The notes below the pieces were generated by a model that was not told where the DNA came from, made no database searches, and worked only from the letters and a program-made list of their open reading frames with translations. Source: Dryomyza anilis (lineage: Eukaryota; Arthropoda; Insecta; Diptera; Dryomyzidae). From it: a DNA stretch of 64,000 nucleotides. Each line of letters opens with the position of its first letter. The stretch's first letter is position 1. Positions 47,610-57,385 of this stretch are shown piece by piece. Both the position numbers and the translations under genes were made by a program. The DNA is taken from NCBI GenBank assembly GCA_951804985.1, contig OX638131.1:1364001-1428000 (forward strand), in the 5' to 3' direction.

Positions 47610-48846
47610 TTAAATATATTGTTTATATTTTAATATCTCTTAATGCAGAAATGCTAGTAACTTCATTGATGGCTCGTTTTTAAGCTAATAGAACAAAAAG
47701 GGTCCTTAAAAAGGACCCTTTTAAAAATTCTGAAATAAATCGAGTAATTTGGTTGATTTAATAAAAATGTTCATCCCAAAATTCAAGATGGTATTCTGGT
47801 AGCATCATATTTTAAAAATTAATTTTCTAAATATTAACAAATTTTTTGTATTGAAAAATAAAATATTTGTTCAAAAGTAAAATTTGTAATAATTTTTTAA
47901 TGTATTTGTAAGTCTGAATTCGAAAATGGCATCAGTTTCATCAAACCGACCTTAGTTTTTGAGATAACGGGTTTTTCAATAAGAGCACTACAAACGTTTT
48001 TTTCAAGGGTTTTACAACAGGGACGCTACAAAAGTAGAGCGATAGGGACAGCAAACGACGCCATATTTCTTGCCGCTCTTTTGACATTTCTCTTCAGTAA
48101 GGTTTGCCATTTCATGATGGAAAGATATACGAGCCAACAACGAGTCGAAATTATTAAAATTTGCTACCGAAATTCGAATACAATTTTTCGAAAAATGTAA
48201 AAAATATACCCCAAAATCAATATCTCAAAAACTAGAGTCAATATGATAAAACTGGCACCATTTTAGAAATCAGAGTTAGAAATACATTCATGAATTATTG
48301 CAAATTTTACTGTAGAAAAAAAAAATTTGTTTTCAATGCAACCAATAAATAAAAATTTAGAAAATTATTTTTTAAAATATGATGCAATCAAAATACCCTC
48401 TAGAAAATTTGGCATGAACATTTGTATTAAATCAACCAAAATATGTAATTTTTGCAGAATTTTAAAAAGGGTCCTTTTGAAGGACATCAATTTTGAAGTG
48501 CTAGGATAATAACGACGGGCCACATGTTCAAGTTTAGAAGTAACAACTTAATTTCTCTAAAAGCTTGATCTATTAGCTTTAAAACGAGCGGTCAATGGAG
48601 TTTTTAGCTTATCTACTTTAAGAGATATTAAAATATTAACAACCATACAAAAATAATTTTTGGTCCATTTTTTGTAACTTTGAAGCACTGTATCTCCGGA
48701 AGTAGTGGTCGAAAAAAATAAAAAAAAATGGTCAATGCCTATCTCAATACTTAAGCTTTATCAGCAGCCCAAATTTCATTGTAATCGAAAAGGTAAAATC
48801 TCAAAATTTACTTTTTTTGGTCGATTTGGTGTGGAATGGCCCATAT
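47610..48846. mobile_element. Palindromic TIR element, copy B, with transposase fragment at the centre
   Basis: The right part (48470-48846) matches copy A at 26309-26945: AAAGGGTCCTTTTGAAGG, CACATGTTCAAGTTTAGAAG, CTGTATCTCCGGAAGTAGTG, and the end GGTGTGGAATGGCCCATA. Inverted arms can be followed inward: 47640-47835 mirrors 48345-48600, and 47925-47990 mirrors 48215-48300. The outer left arm is missing. Between the arms lies the 5' part of a Tc1/mariner-like element (48000-48190). Confidence 0.7.
48114..48190 (+). pseudogene. N-terminal fragment of a Tc1/mariner-superfamily transposase
   Basis: An ATG at 48114 opens a short frame reading MMERYTSQQRVEIIKICYRN, which resembles the helix-turn-helix start of a transposase family very common in insects (N-termini like MERFTPQQR followed by a YY.N motif). 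The upstream bases (GATAGGGACAGCAAACGACG and TTCAGTAAGGTTTGCCATTT) also look like the leader I associate with that family. The frame closes after about 26 codons and the rest of the transposase is absent. It is a relic and cannot encode an enzyme. The family call rests on memory of related elements. Confidence 0.6.
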
Positions 48847-48913
48847 ACTAAATTTTTATAATATATAGATTATGATTTAAAATCAAAAGTCGTAATGGAA
48901 GTAATTGTCTATC

Positions 48914-49518
48914 TACACTAAGAAAAAAGTGACGTAATAATATTAAATAAAATCTATTTAAATTTAATTTAAATACTTGTGTAATAAAAAAAGTAATACT
49001 CTATACAAAAATATATTACGCGCGTATTTTAAATAAAAAGTATTTAATTTTATTACGTACGCTATTAAATTCATTATTTCAAAAAAATGATATTATAGAA
49101 ATATTTTTAATATTATTAAAGTTTGTTTTTTGAAAGTAACCACGTGGGCATGTGTCCAACCTATAGAACCACCGTGAGCGATAAAAAATTTCGAAAAAAG
49201 TATATGAAATAAATAGTTTTAAAATACACATTGACAAGTTTATGATATTGTGATTAAATTAACACTTTATTATATTAATAAAAAGTAATAAAAAATATTA
49301 ACATCAAATTTTATTACCTACGTAATAAATTTAAATAAAAAGTATTTACTTAAAATTTTATTACGTACGTAATAAATTTAAATAAAAAGTATTTACTTCA
49401 ATTTTAAATAAAAAGTATTTAATTTAAATAAAATAGACAACGGCTGAAAATCGTGTCGAAAAATATTTAAATTTATTACTTTTTTATTTAATTTTATTAC
49501 TTTTTTCCCTCAGTGTAG
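48914..49518. mobile_element. TIR element with TACACTRAG ends
   Basis: The left end TACACTAAGAAAAAAGTGA and the right end, inverted, TACACTGAGGGAAAAAAGTA define terminal inverted repeats beside TA. The interior repeats TTTTATTACGTACGTAATAA and TTTAAATAAAAAGTATTTAC words on both strands. It is about 605 bp and non-coding. It fits a TA-inserting MITE. Confidence 0.7.
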
Positions 49519-49580
49519 AAATCAAATTTCGAACTTGGCGGTTTAGAGCAAATTTGGAATCAGTTTTGGCTAAGTTTACT

Positions 49581-50580
49581 TATAGGGCCACTCGAAATAT
49601 TTTAAAAAATCTATATCACGAACTTCCGAATAGAGGAAGAGTATCAAAAATTGAAAAAAAATTGCCGATCGGCCACCTGGAACCGACCAAAAATCGAAAA
49701 CCAGAGAAAGTCACAACGAGTTTTTAGATTATATCAAAGTGTTCGGGGGAAAAATGTCATATCAAGTCTTGCGTAAAGTAGGACTTAAAATTAAAAATAT
49801 ATGAAAGGTGACCTCAAGGTCACGTGTTATCCCATAAAAATCCAAGAACCGTGTTTTCAAACTTAATTTCCTGGAACATGGAAGCGGATAAAGGAAATTT
49901 GAAAAACTTTAAATCCTTTATCTACACGAACATTGCCACGAACATATTTTTGACCAGAAAATTTCTAGAACACATAAGAAAAAAACATAGCCTAAAATTT
50001 TTTTAGCGATTAAAAAAAATTCCGCCTGCGCTTCTATCAATACCATGACTTTTACAATACAAAATATTTAAATACATTCTTTTTCAAAAAATTAGCGTGA
50101 CTTTTTTGAAAAAAAAAATGTAAAATACTAAATTAGATTTTTCGGTATATGTTCCATTACGACATACACCTATGTGTAATGGATAAAAACATATTTTTCT
50201 CTTTCTATAGGTGTAAAAACATTAAAATAAAAAAAAAAGTTTATAAAAAAAATAATTGAAAAAACATTTTTTAGGTTTCCTTTTTTCCCTAGTGTCCCGT
50301 AAATTTTTCTGATCAAAATCATTTTCTTGATCTTAATTCCATGTATATAAGAGAGTTTAAGTTTTATTCATATTTCATTTTTCCATTCCCATATTCCAGG
50401 AAATCAATTGAGGTCATCTTTTATATTTTTTAATTTTCAGTCCTACTTTACGCAAGACATGGCATAATACATTTTGATTTAATCCAAAAACAAGTTGTGA
50501 CCTCGGATGGTTCTAGGGGGCAGAGCGGCAAACATTTTTTCTATTTTCGGAACTCTCTATTCGAGCGGCCCTCCCTAGTA
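49581..50580. mobile_element. Foldback-type element, about 1 kb
   Basis: The left arm (49581-49880) and the right arm (50385-50580) match in inverted order: AGGGCCACTCGAA against CGAGCGGCCCTCC, GAATAGAGGAAGAG against AACTCTCTATTCG, CTTGCGTAAAGTAGGACTTA against CCTACTTTACGCAAGACAT, and ATTTCCTGGAACATGGA against ATATTCCAGGAAATCAA. The centre is AT-rich with no coding potential; the 60-codon frame at 49824 starts inside an arm. Similarity decreases unevenly along the arms. Confidence 0.75.
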
Positions 50581-50589
50581 TAAATTTTA

Positions 50590-50830
50590 ATAGGGCCATG
50601 GTCATGAAATGATCATGTCATTATTTGAGATGATCGGGATATGACAAGGCCCATAATGTCCTTGTAACGCAGTGTCCTGATCATGTATTGACCTCAGGCC
50701 ATAATCATGTACTGATCGGGCAATTCCCCATTTTATTATTTACCCGACAATAGCCTTGTCAGAGCCCGAGCATAAAAGGGTTTCTCTCATTAAATCTCGA
50801 TCATTGCCTGTAAACGATCATTAAAGTAAA
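50590..50830. repeat. Stretch of recurring GATCATGTA-type words
   Basis: TGATCATGTCATT, TGATCATGTATTGACC, TAATCATGTACTGATCGG and related words recur within about 200 bp. A looser set (AATCATGTTCGTCATG, CATCATGACC) is at 62335-62425. It is probably an interspersed repeat of unknown type. Confidence 0.4.
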
Positions 50831-50869
50831 CGAATTTTGTATTATAAATAGTTTTTTCTACAAAAAATT

Positions 50870-51000
50870 ATTCCATTTATCTGCATGTCGGAAATATGCC
50901 TAAAAATACAAATATTTTCCAAATTTTAGATAGGGTAAAAAATTGACAGCTGTTAATACAAACTCCGTCATTTTCAGAATAAATTTTTAAGCCGCTCAAA
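50870..51000. repeat. Fragment of the 36.3 kb foldback family
   Basis: ATGTCGGAAATATGCC and GACAGCTGTTAATACAAACT CCGTC parallel TATTTCCGGCA and GACAGCTGGTGATACAAACT CCGCC in the element at 36344-36836. Only part of one arm is present. Confidence 0.5.
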
Positions 51001-51026
51001 TTTTGTAGAGGTATATTTAATAGAAC

Positions 51027-51280
51027 GCAGGTAGTACTATGGCTAGTGGGTTGAACTGCGAGCCGAAAGGTTCCATGTTCAAATCTGGGCAGTAACTAAG
51101 AATATCTTTTTCTAGAAAACATTTTTCTATATTCCACTACCTCTCGGCAGTTAAAGGCAAACCTACGAGAGTAAAACATTGCCTACGAAAATCACTCACC
51201 CCGCCGTTCGGACTCGGCATGAAACTGTAGGTCCCACTACAGCGCAAATGGTGAGAGATCGGCATAACTTCATCATACCA
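51027..51280 (+). repeat. tRNA-derived SINE, family 2
   Basis: A tRNA-like head (GGCTAGTGGGTTGAACTGCG, then TTCCATGTTCAAATCTGGGC as a decayed B box) is followed by GAAAACATTTTTCTATATTCC. The body holds CCGCCGTTCGGACTCGGC and GAAACTGTAGGTCCCAC, then CAAATGGTGAGAGATCGGC. The last part matches the reversed copy at 15996-16290. I know GTCGGC followed by AAACTGTAGGTCCC as part of a SINE widespread in flies. It ends at the hAT-like element that follows. Confidence 0.75.
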
Positions 51281-51284
51281 AATA

Positions 51285-51841
51285 CAGGGGTGTTCAAAAT
51301 ACATCGATGTTTTATGAACACTTGATATATTGCTTCGATACATCGATGTTTTCCGACACAATATAAGCCTCAGAATCTGTTCGATACATCGATGTAATTT
51401 TTCGATTTATCGAATCAATGTTAAATTCATACTTGCTAATCGAAACTAACAAAATTAAATTAAATTTGATAATATATGGAATTATATTTTAAATTAAAGG
51501 CTTTAAATTACCATTTGCTTCATACATGGTTTTTGTGTTTTTCTCAAAATGACATAACATGGACTTTGACATTATGGATTCCCAAGGGTTTAATTATTTT
51601 GTATAATAAGAAAATGTTTAAATTCAAACATTTATTTATTTTAAACTTTTAAATTTGGTTATTTGACATAAAAAATATTATAAAATCTTTATCAAAATTT
51701 AAATTATTTACCTAATAATTGTTCATTCGATGCATCGAAAACATCGATGTTTTTGTTCGATACAGCGAAAAACATCGATGTAACGATGCGATGTATTATA
51801 TCGACCAAAACATCGATAATTTTTAAGGTGAACAACCCTAG
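51285..51841. mobile_element. hAT-like MITE with CATCGATG-rich ends
   Basis: It starts CAGGGGTGTTCAAAATACAT and ends, inverted, CTAGGGTTGTTCACC; CAGGG-type ends are usual for hAT elements. Bases just outside are ACCAAATA on the left and ACCAAAAG on the right, a plausible decayed 8-bp target duplication. Both subterminal regions carry clustered ATACATCGATGTTTT and CGATACA words, likely transposase-binding repeats. The middle is AT-rich and non-coding. It lies directly at the end of the SINE, perhaps inside it. Confidence 0.75.
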
Positions 51842-51899
51842 ACCAAAAGCGTCAAACTATTATTTGTTTTTTTAATATAATAGAATATATTTTTTTTTA

Positions 51900-53090
51900 G
51901 TTTCGTCCACCCAGATTCGTGTTTCGTCCCATTGTGTTGCAACCTCGCGTAAGCCTCAGTTGACCGAAACACTCTAATGTGGCGGACCTCAAATGCAAAA
52001 TAAAATGTTTTTCCAATTACGCTGCAACAACAAGAAAAACAAAAACTATTTTTTTTTTTGTTTTTTTTTTTAATTTTTGTTTTTATTTTTTTGCAACAAA
52101 TGTTGCTCGCTGGTCAACACTGACCAATTTTTGGCACATTATTAGCATGCGGCAACAACAATGAAAACTTTGGCAGTAGCAAAAGTTTCGCTGCACCCAC
52201 ACCCACACCCCCCGCCGGAACTTCAGTCGGTGGACAGGGTTGGACGAGGTCATGTGTTGTGGGAGTGTCGGACGGATGAATGGGAAATGAAAGTGCAGCG
52301 ACGATGGCAGCAAGAGTCAAGGTGACCCATGGACCGAGTTTGGACTGGAAAGCAACAACTGCACCGCATTGTGTTGGTACGAAACACAACAAAAAAAATT
52401 CCAAATTTTAATTTCGGAATGTTTGCTAAGCTTCGGCAACAAGGAAAAAGCTGAAAATAAAAAACTGTTTGTTGCAAAGTAATCTGTGAATATGTTGGGT
52501 AAGACAACAAAAAATTACACTGTGTGTGTAACAAAAAAAAACAAAAAAAGAACGGAGTAAAATGCGAAATTAATGTTCGTTTAGGTCACCAGAAAGTAGT
52601 GTAATTTTGAAAAAGTTGTTGTTCGGCGAAGGACGAAGGACGCAGGACGCAGGACGCAGAAATTTGTTTCGTTATAATTTATGCACTTGCACTGGTAGAC
52701 GGGAACCGCTGGCACCACCAGCCACCAGCACCGCCAGTTGAGTAGCAACATTTGTTAAGTGCGCTCGCTGCCAGTGTGGGTTGCCAAGGTAGCTGGTAGT
52801 AAACACGTCAGTGTTGCCATGGCAAACTACACGAAACTACTTTTAAAAGTTGCGCATGTTGCGTCGGAAATTTTGGTGTTTTCCCAGTTAGTTTTATTTT
52901 GTTTATTTTCACCGACAAGATTCCCAGACCGGAACATGTGCTGCTCGGCGCTGCTCTGCTCTGTGAACTTCTGTTCTGTTTTTCGAAAGACACAAAATGG
53001 CGTTCTGATGTTTGCGGATTTAATTCGGAGAACATATTTTTAATTAGTCCGCTTAGTATGGGGTTTACAGACACAAGATAAGGGGTGTTT
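51900..53090. other. Balanced island, no gene called
   Basis: Non-repetitive sequence with overlapping frames on both strands (52083-52534 minus, 52759-53081 plus) and a small GGACGAAGGACGCAGGACGC repeat at 52630-52660. No domain is recognisable. Confidence 0.4.
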
Positions 53091-54034
53091 ATTTTTTAAT
53101 TAGAGGCATGCTTTAATCGGGTATAATAAGGGTATAAAACTAATATGAAGTTGAGGGCAATGCAGCTGAAGAGTTGTGTTTATCAACAAATTCAAGTTGC
53201 TAAGAACAGTGCAGAAAAATTATGTATATTTGGTAAAAAGTCATAGGAGATTATCTCGAGCAATATTTAAAAACTAATTAAAACTAATATGAACATTATT
53301 TCTTTTGAGAGATAAAGTTCCAATTAATTATAAAGCAAAATCTATGTTGTATAATAAACGTTATGAGATAAGGACATATTTTTAAATTTTATGTTTTCCA
53401 ATAACATTCATCCTCATTTCTAAAAAAGTAATTCTCAATATCATATGTTCTGGTGGAGGTTCTTTGGTAATAACCTTTTTCTTATTAGGTTTCTTTAACA
53501 GTATTTAGATGAAATACAAAGATTCCAATAGAAAATGGCTTAGCCCTGAAAAATTCACCGTTGAATTCAGTTCTGAGGATTCAGGTCTTATCAATACATG
53601 GCAGTATATAAAAGACGTGTTCTGCCATTTAGTCATTTCACATCAGACAAAAGACAAAAGAAAATGAAATTTCAACCTTTCACAGAATCACTTTCAGTTA
53701 ACTTACAAAAAAAAAGCTCAAGAACTAAAAATTTAACCATACACTCTTCCAAAGGTAATAAATTAATTTAAATAAGACCTGACCATTACACAGAAGGTAT
53801 GTTATGGGAGAAAAAGGGGATCTGTGACAAGAAAAAAAAAATCAAAGACCCTGTTCAAGAAAAACATTTCAGGCAGAAATATGCCAAACACGTGTATTAT
53901 TCGGAGTCCTCTGTTCGAATATTAGAAAGATGGGCTGAAAACTTTGAAGGTTATTAAAATGGAGTAAAGTACACTGGGGGAAAAACAAATAACCAAAAAA
54001 CTTCTAAATGGTTTTATTTGAAAAATTCAAGTGC
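53091..54034. other. AT-rich spacer leading into a transposase relic
   Basis: There is no clear gene. 53630-54030 has a mixed composition that may include decayed upstream parts of the transposase at 54035, but I could not follow a frame through it. Confidence 0.35.
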
Positions 54035-54298
54035 TACATGATGAACGATGAAACCTACGTCTTATGCTACTTTTCGCCACTTCCTGGTCAGGAACTTTAT
54101 ACTGCAGATTCATAAGGACATGTGGACCAAGTATTTAAGACCATGAAGTATACGAAATTTCGTAGACAATTCCTTGTGTTGCTGCCAAACTGCAATTTCA
54201 TCACCACGTGCATAATACACTCAGACATTTACATTAAGGAATTCTTGGGGAAGATATTACTGCCATTCTGGTGTGAACACAAAGTGTCCACAATTTTT
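54035..54298 (+). pseudogene. Broken Tc1/mariner-superfamily transposase (DDE domain part)
   Basis: The frame reads YMMNDETYVLCYFSPLPGQE and, after an in-frame stop (54113-54115), continues through YTKFRRQFLVLLP, FITTCIIHSDIYIKEFL and KILLPFW. This order resembles the catalytic domain of insect IS630/Tc1-mariner transposases: the first catalytic Asp in an NDETYV-type motif, then LPGQ, an IYIKE.L helix and a LLPF block. The segment that should carry the second catalytic Asp is missing; the frame degenerates after 54298. It has no start and no complete end, so it is a dead relic. It belongs to a different subfamily from the fragment at 48114. Confidence 0.7.
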
Positions 54299-54389
54299 GT
54301 GTGCGTAGTCCTTACTTATAAAATTCAGAAGGAATCAAGAAGTATACGAAGCACAAAAAATCTTCAATATGATGATTTTATTCTTAAAC

Positions 54390-55789
54390 TAGCTGGTCCC
54401 GTGCACGACTCGTGTCAAGATTTTGTGAATGCAAGGATATGGAGCGATTAATATAAAAAACATTTTTATTATTTATATCAAGGACCCGTGCATCGCTGTG
54501 GAACTTTTTTTTTGTGTGTGTTTTTCTGTATTGAGTTTTAATGTGGTGGATTTTAGAGTGGTGAATTTTAGTGTAGTGAATTTTATTAGGGTGTGTTTTA
54601 TTGTCGTTAGTTTTAGTGTGGTGAATTTTATTGAGTTGTTGTATGGTGAGTTTTAGCGTGGTGAGTTTTAATGTGGGAAATTTTGGTGTGGTGAGTTTAA
54701 AGAATTTTGGGTGGTTGTTAACCTGGTGTGAAATATCTTGATACCACTATAATAACTGTTGACATACACGTAATGTAAAATGTATCTTCTATGGGGGGGT
54801 GCCACGCCCAATCACTCCCGCATTCGGCGAAACCGTTTAGAATGGTTAAAAATAACGCTGACCAAAATTACATTAAATTTGCTATCCCAATTGCTGATAT
54901 AATGTGTTTTCAATTTTTGGATTATATGGGAGGTGCCACGCCCAGTCCACCAATCTTACCGAGATAAAGCATATACTCTGCCCAGGCCCAACATACATAT
55001 TGTGCCAAAATGTTATTTAATTGGGTTTAGCCGTTTTGACGTCTATTCGGAATTTAAAAATATATATATTCGACCAAAACAACAATGTTCGAAAAATTTC
55101 GAAAAAAAACGTTTGTTAAAAAAAAATTTTGGACGACATTAAGAACGCAATGGTCGAAATCACCATTTAAAAAAAAAAAATTAGTCGACAAAAACAACAA
55201 TGTTCCAAAATTTTCGAAAAAAAATGTTGTTAAATTTTTTTTTTGGAGGACAAAAAGAACGTAATGGTCGAAATCACCATTTAAAACAAAAAAATAATCG
55301 AGAAAAACAATAATGTTCAAAAAATTTCGAAAAAAAAATGTAAAAAAAAAATTTTGGACGACAAAAACAATGCAATGGTCAAAATCACCATTTAAAAAAA
55401 AAAAAAAAAAAAAAATGACGAAAAAAAAATGTTTTTGTTTTTCTTTTTCTTTCATGTTTTTGTTTTTCCTTTAGTTTGGATTTTTGTTTTATGTGATTGA
55501 TTTGGTTTTTGTACTTTTGCTTTTGTGTTTTTGCTTTTAAATTTTTTGTTTGTATTCGAGTTTTTTTTTCATGTTCGTAGCTGGTGAAAGTGCCGAGTTA
55601 TATCGTTTTGAAAGTTTAGGTTGTATGGGAGGTGTCACGCCTCTTTGTCCAATCCCGCCCATATATAGCGTATCATTCCTTCCAGATCATACCGCATCTG
55701 TGTAAAAATTTCAAGAAAATCGGATCAGCCGTTTAGACGGAGAAGCGGAACAAACGTACAAACGAACAAACAGATTTATTATATTAATG
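54390..55789 (+). repeat. Composite interspersed repeat with GACCCGTGCA and GTGCCACGCC words
   Basis: AAACTAGCTGGTCCCGTGCA (54390) and AAGGACCCGTGCATCGCTGT (54479) resemble the CTAGCTGACCCG starts of abundant arthropod repeats. GGGAGGTGCCACGCCCA-type words recur at 54797, 54928 and 55627. The end (AAATCGGATCAGCCGTTTAG, ACAAACGAACAAACAGATTT) resembles the 3' ends of several insect repeat families. A 15-bp run of GTGGTGAATTTTAGT words fills 54530-54705. The class (LINE, SINE or helitron) cannot be decided. No reverse transcriptase is visible. Confidence 0.5.
55075..55415. repeat. Three tandem copies of a 113-bp unit
   Basis: ACAACAATGTTC-type words at about 55080, 55193 and 55306 start three units. 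Each has TTCGAAAAAAAA, an A/T block with TTTTGGACGACA and AATGGTCGAAATCACCATTT (a hairpin). The 133-codon minus frame with repeated LNGDFDHC is a product of these units, not a protein repeat gene. Confidence 0.85.
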
Positions 55790-56267
55790 AAAAAAATAAA
55801 AATTTGTCTCATTTACACATTAATGTATTTATAATTCTCATAACATAATTTTTAAATTTTCCTTGCTTAATTTATAAAAAATATTTTTTTCCTATTCTGA
55901 AATTTTTTAATTTCATTTGGAAACACTTTTTTTTAATTTATCAAAAAAATATATATATTATATAATAAATATAATATAATAAAAAGTTGTAATTTTAAAT
56001 AAATATATTACAAATCATTTTACTAGTTTATGCATGTCGAGAAAGCTTTATATAAGAAATAATAAACACCTTGAGAACTCTAAATATACCAAAAAATAAG
56101 CGAATAATCCCCTTATTTTGTAAAACGAAACGAAAAGTTAATCGTCAAATATTCCAATGACGGTTTTTGTTTACTTGTTCATTTCGGCGTCTTTTTATTT
56201 TATTAAACAATGACGTTTTTTGACGAATCACTTTTAGGTTCATTGTCCAAAATAAAGGGGTAAATAT

Positions 56268-57181
56268 TTATACCCTACACTAATGCCCGTAACTTCAACG
56301 AGTAGATATCTATTGGTGTTCGTACCGAACAGATATCTCTTACCTATCCGGTGTTTTTACTCCTTAACTATGCGTTGAAGTTACGAAATTTTGCTTACAC
56401 GATAGATAACTAAGCACCAGTAGATATCTATTCGTTGAAGTTACGGGCATAAGAGTGAAAGGGTATATTCAGTTTGGTACGCCGTTTGTAACACCCAGAA
56501 GAAAGCATCTCCGGTATGGAAAAGTATATATATTCTTGATCAGCATGACCTCCTGAGTCGATTTAGCGATGTCCGTCTGTCCGTCTGTCTGTCCGTCTGT
56601 CTGTCTGTCTGTCCGTCTGTCTGTCCGTCTGTCTGTCTGTTGAAATCCCTAAGACTTTTAAAATTGAAGAGCTAGATAAATGAAACTTATAACTTAGATT
56701 ACTAATATACCTACGCTGTATGTGCGAAAAAATTGGCGAGATCGGTCCATGGTGACCTATGATCCGACCACTTATGTTCAAATACCACATATAAAATGTA
56801 CATATAAAGATCAATTTTTATGTATACGTGCTTAGGTAAACTTTTTTGGTCAAATATATATTGATATCATGCTCAAATACATGATAATAATGTTTTCCGG
56901 CGAAAAGACTTGTGGTTCACAAAAAAAAAATCGAAATTCGGTACACCTACCCATTTGTAAATATGGGTATCAAATGAATGGAAATTCTTCAGCGATTGAA
57001 TGTTTGTAGTTATTTTCAGGATTCGTATACCCTGGTGACCTATATATCACTTTGAATGGTAACCACACATATGTGTAGGGTATTTATAGTCGGCTTAGAC
57101 CGACTATAATTTTGATAATCCTAACTATCATAATTACACCTACTTTAAAATTTCCCATGTGATCTAACCTTCCCAAGTGGT
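56268..57181 (+). mobile_element. Mini-me type element (copy 3), itself interrupted
   Basis: It starts TTTATACCCTACACTAA, is interrupted by the 166-bp element at 56284-56449, then continues AAGAGTGAAAGGGTATATTC, the core TATTCTTGATCAGCATGACC, a (GTCY)n run (56570-56640) and a body nearly identical to copy 1. It ends CTAACCTTCCCAAGTGG. The 83-codon minus frame (56563-56814) is the same artefact seen in copies 1 and 4. Confidence 0.85.
56284..56449. mobile_element. 166-bp PIF/Harbinger-like MITE
   Basis: The ends are TGCCCGTAACTTCAACG and CGTTGAAGTTACGGGCA, a perfect 17-bp inverted repeat; the match extends inward through AGTAGATATCTATTGGTG/CACCAGTAGATATCTATT. The insert is flanked by TAA on both sides (56281-56283 and 56450-56452), while uninterrupted mini-me copies have a single TAA at the same place. 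So the insertion point and the 3-bp TAA duplication are certain. A 3-bp TWA duplication is typical of PIF/Harbinger. An internal GCGTTGAAGTTACGAA near 56372 is an extra copy of the end. Confidence 0.85.
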
Positions 57182-57385
57182 TTGATTTAAATTTGATTTG
57201 ATGAACAGCATTCTTTAATATAATGTACATACATATATTTTGAACTTTTTCAGTAATTTATCAAATTGAATTCATTATAAATAACATTAATGTTTTGTAG
57301 TATTTAATATCATGAATTGTTCTTCAATACAATGTATCATAGTTTGAAGACCGAAATTCATCAACATGAAGAAGATTTTGTTTTA

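Larger units (their letters stand above)
55790..57385 (+). mobile_element. AT-rich TIR element with homopolymer core (copy 4, interrupted)
   Basis: TTTGTCTCATTTACACATTA, an A/T core, AAAGTTGTAATTTTAAATAA, TTTATGCATGTCGAGAAAGC and CTTGAGAACTC match, in order, the reversed copy at 34733-35450. The series is broken by the mini-me at 56268-57181 and resumes with TTTGATGAACAGCATTC, ATTCATCAACATGAAG and TTTTGTTTTATGTAAG. Removing the insertion leaves about 680 bp, close to the other copies. Confidence 0.65.

Noticed and set aside
55054..55455. 133-codon minus frame with repeated LNGDFDHC segments
   Set aside because: It comes from three tandem 113-bp non-coding units rich in A/T runs; the protein repeat follows from the DNA repeat.
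56563..56814. Minus frame with QTDRQTDRQTD tail, also seen near 20138 and 59818
   Set aside because: It is a reading of the mini-me body and its GTCY microsatellite, repeated in each copy because the element is repeated.
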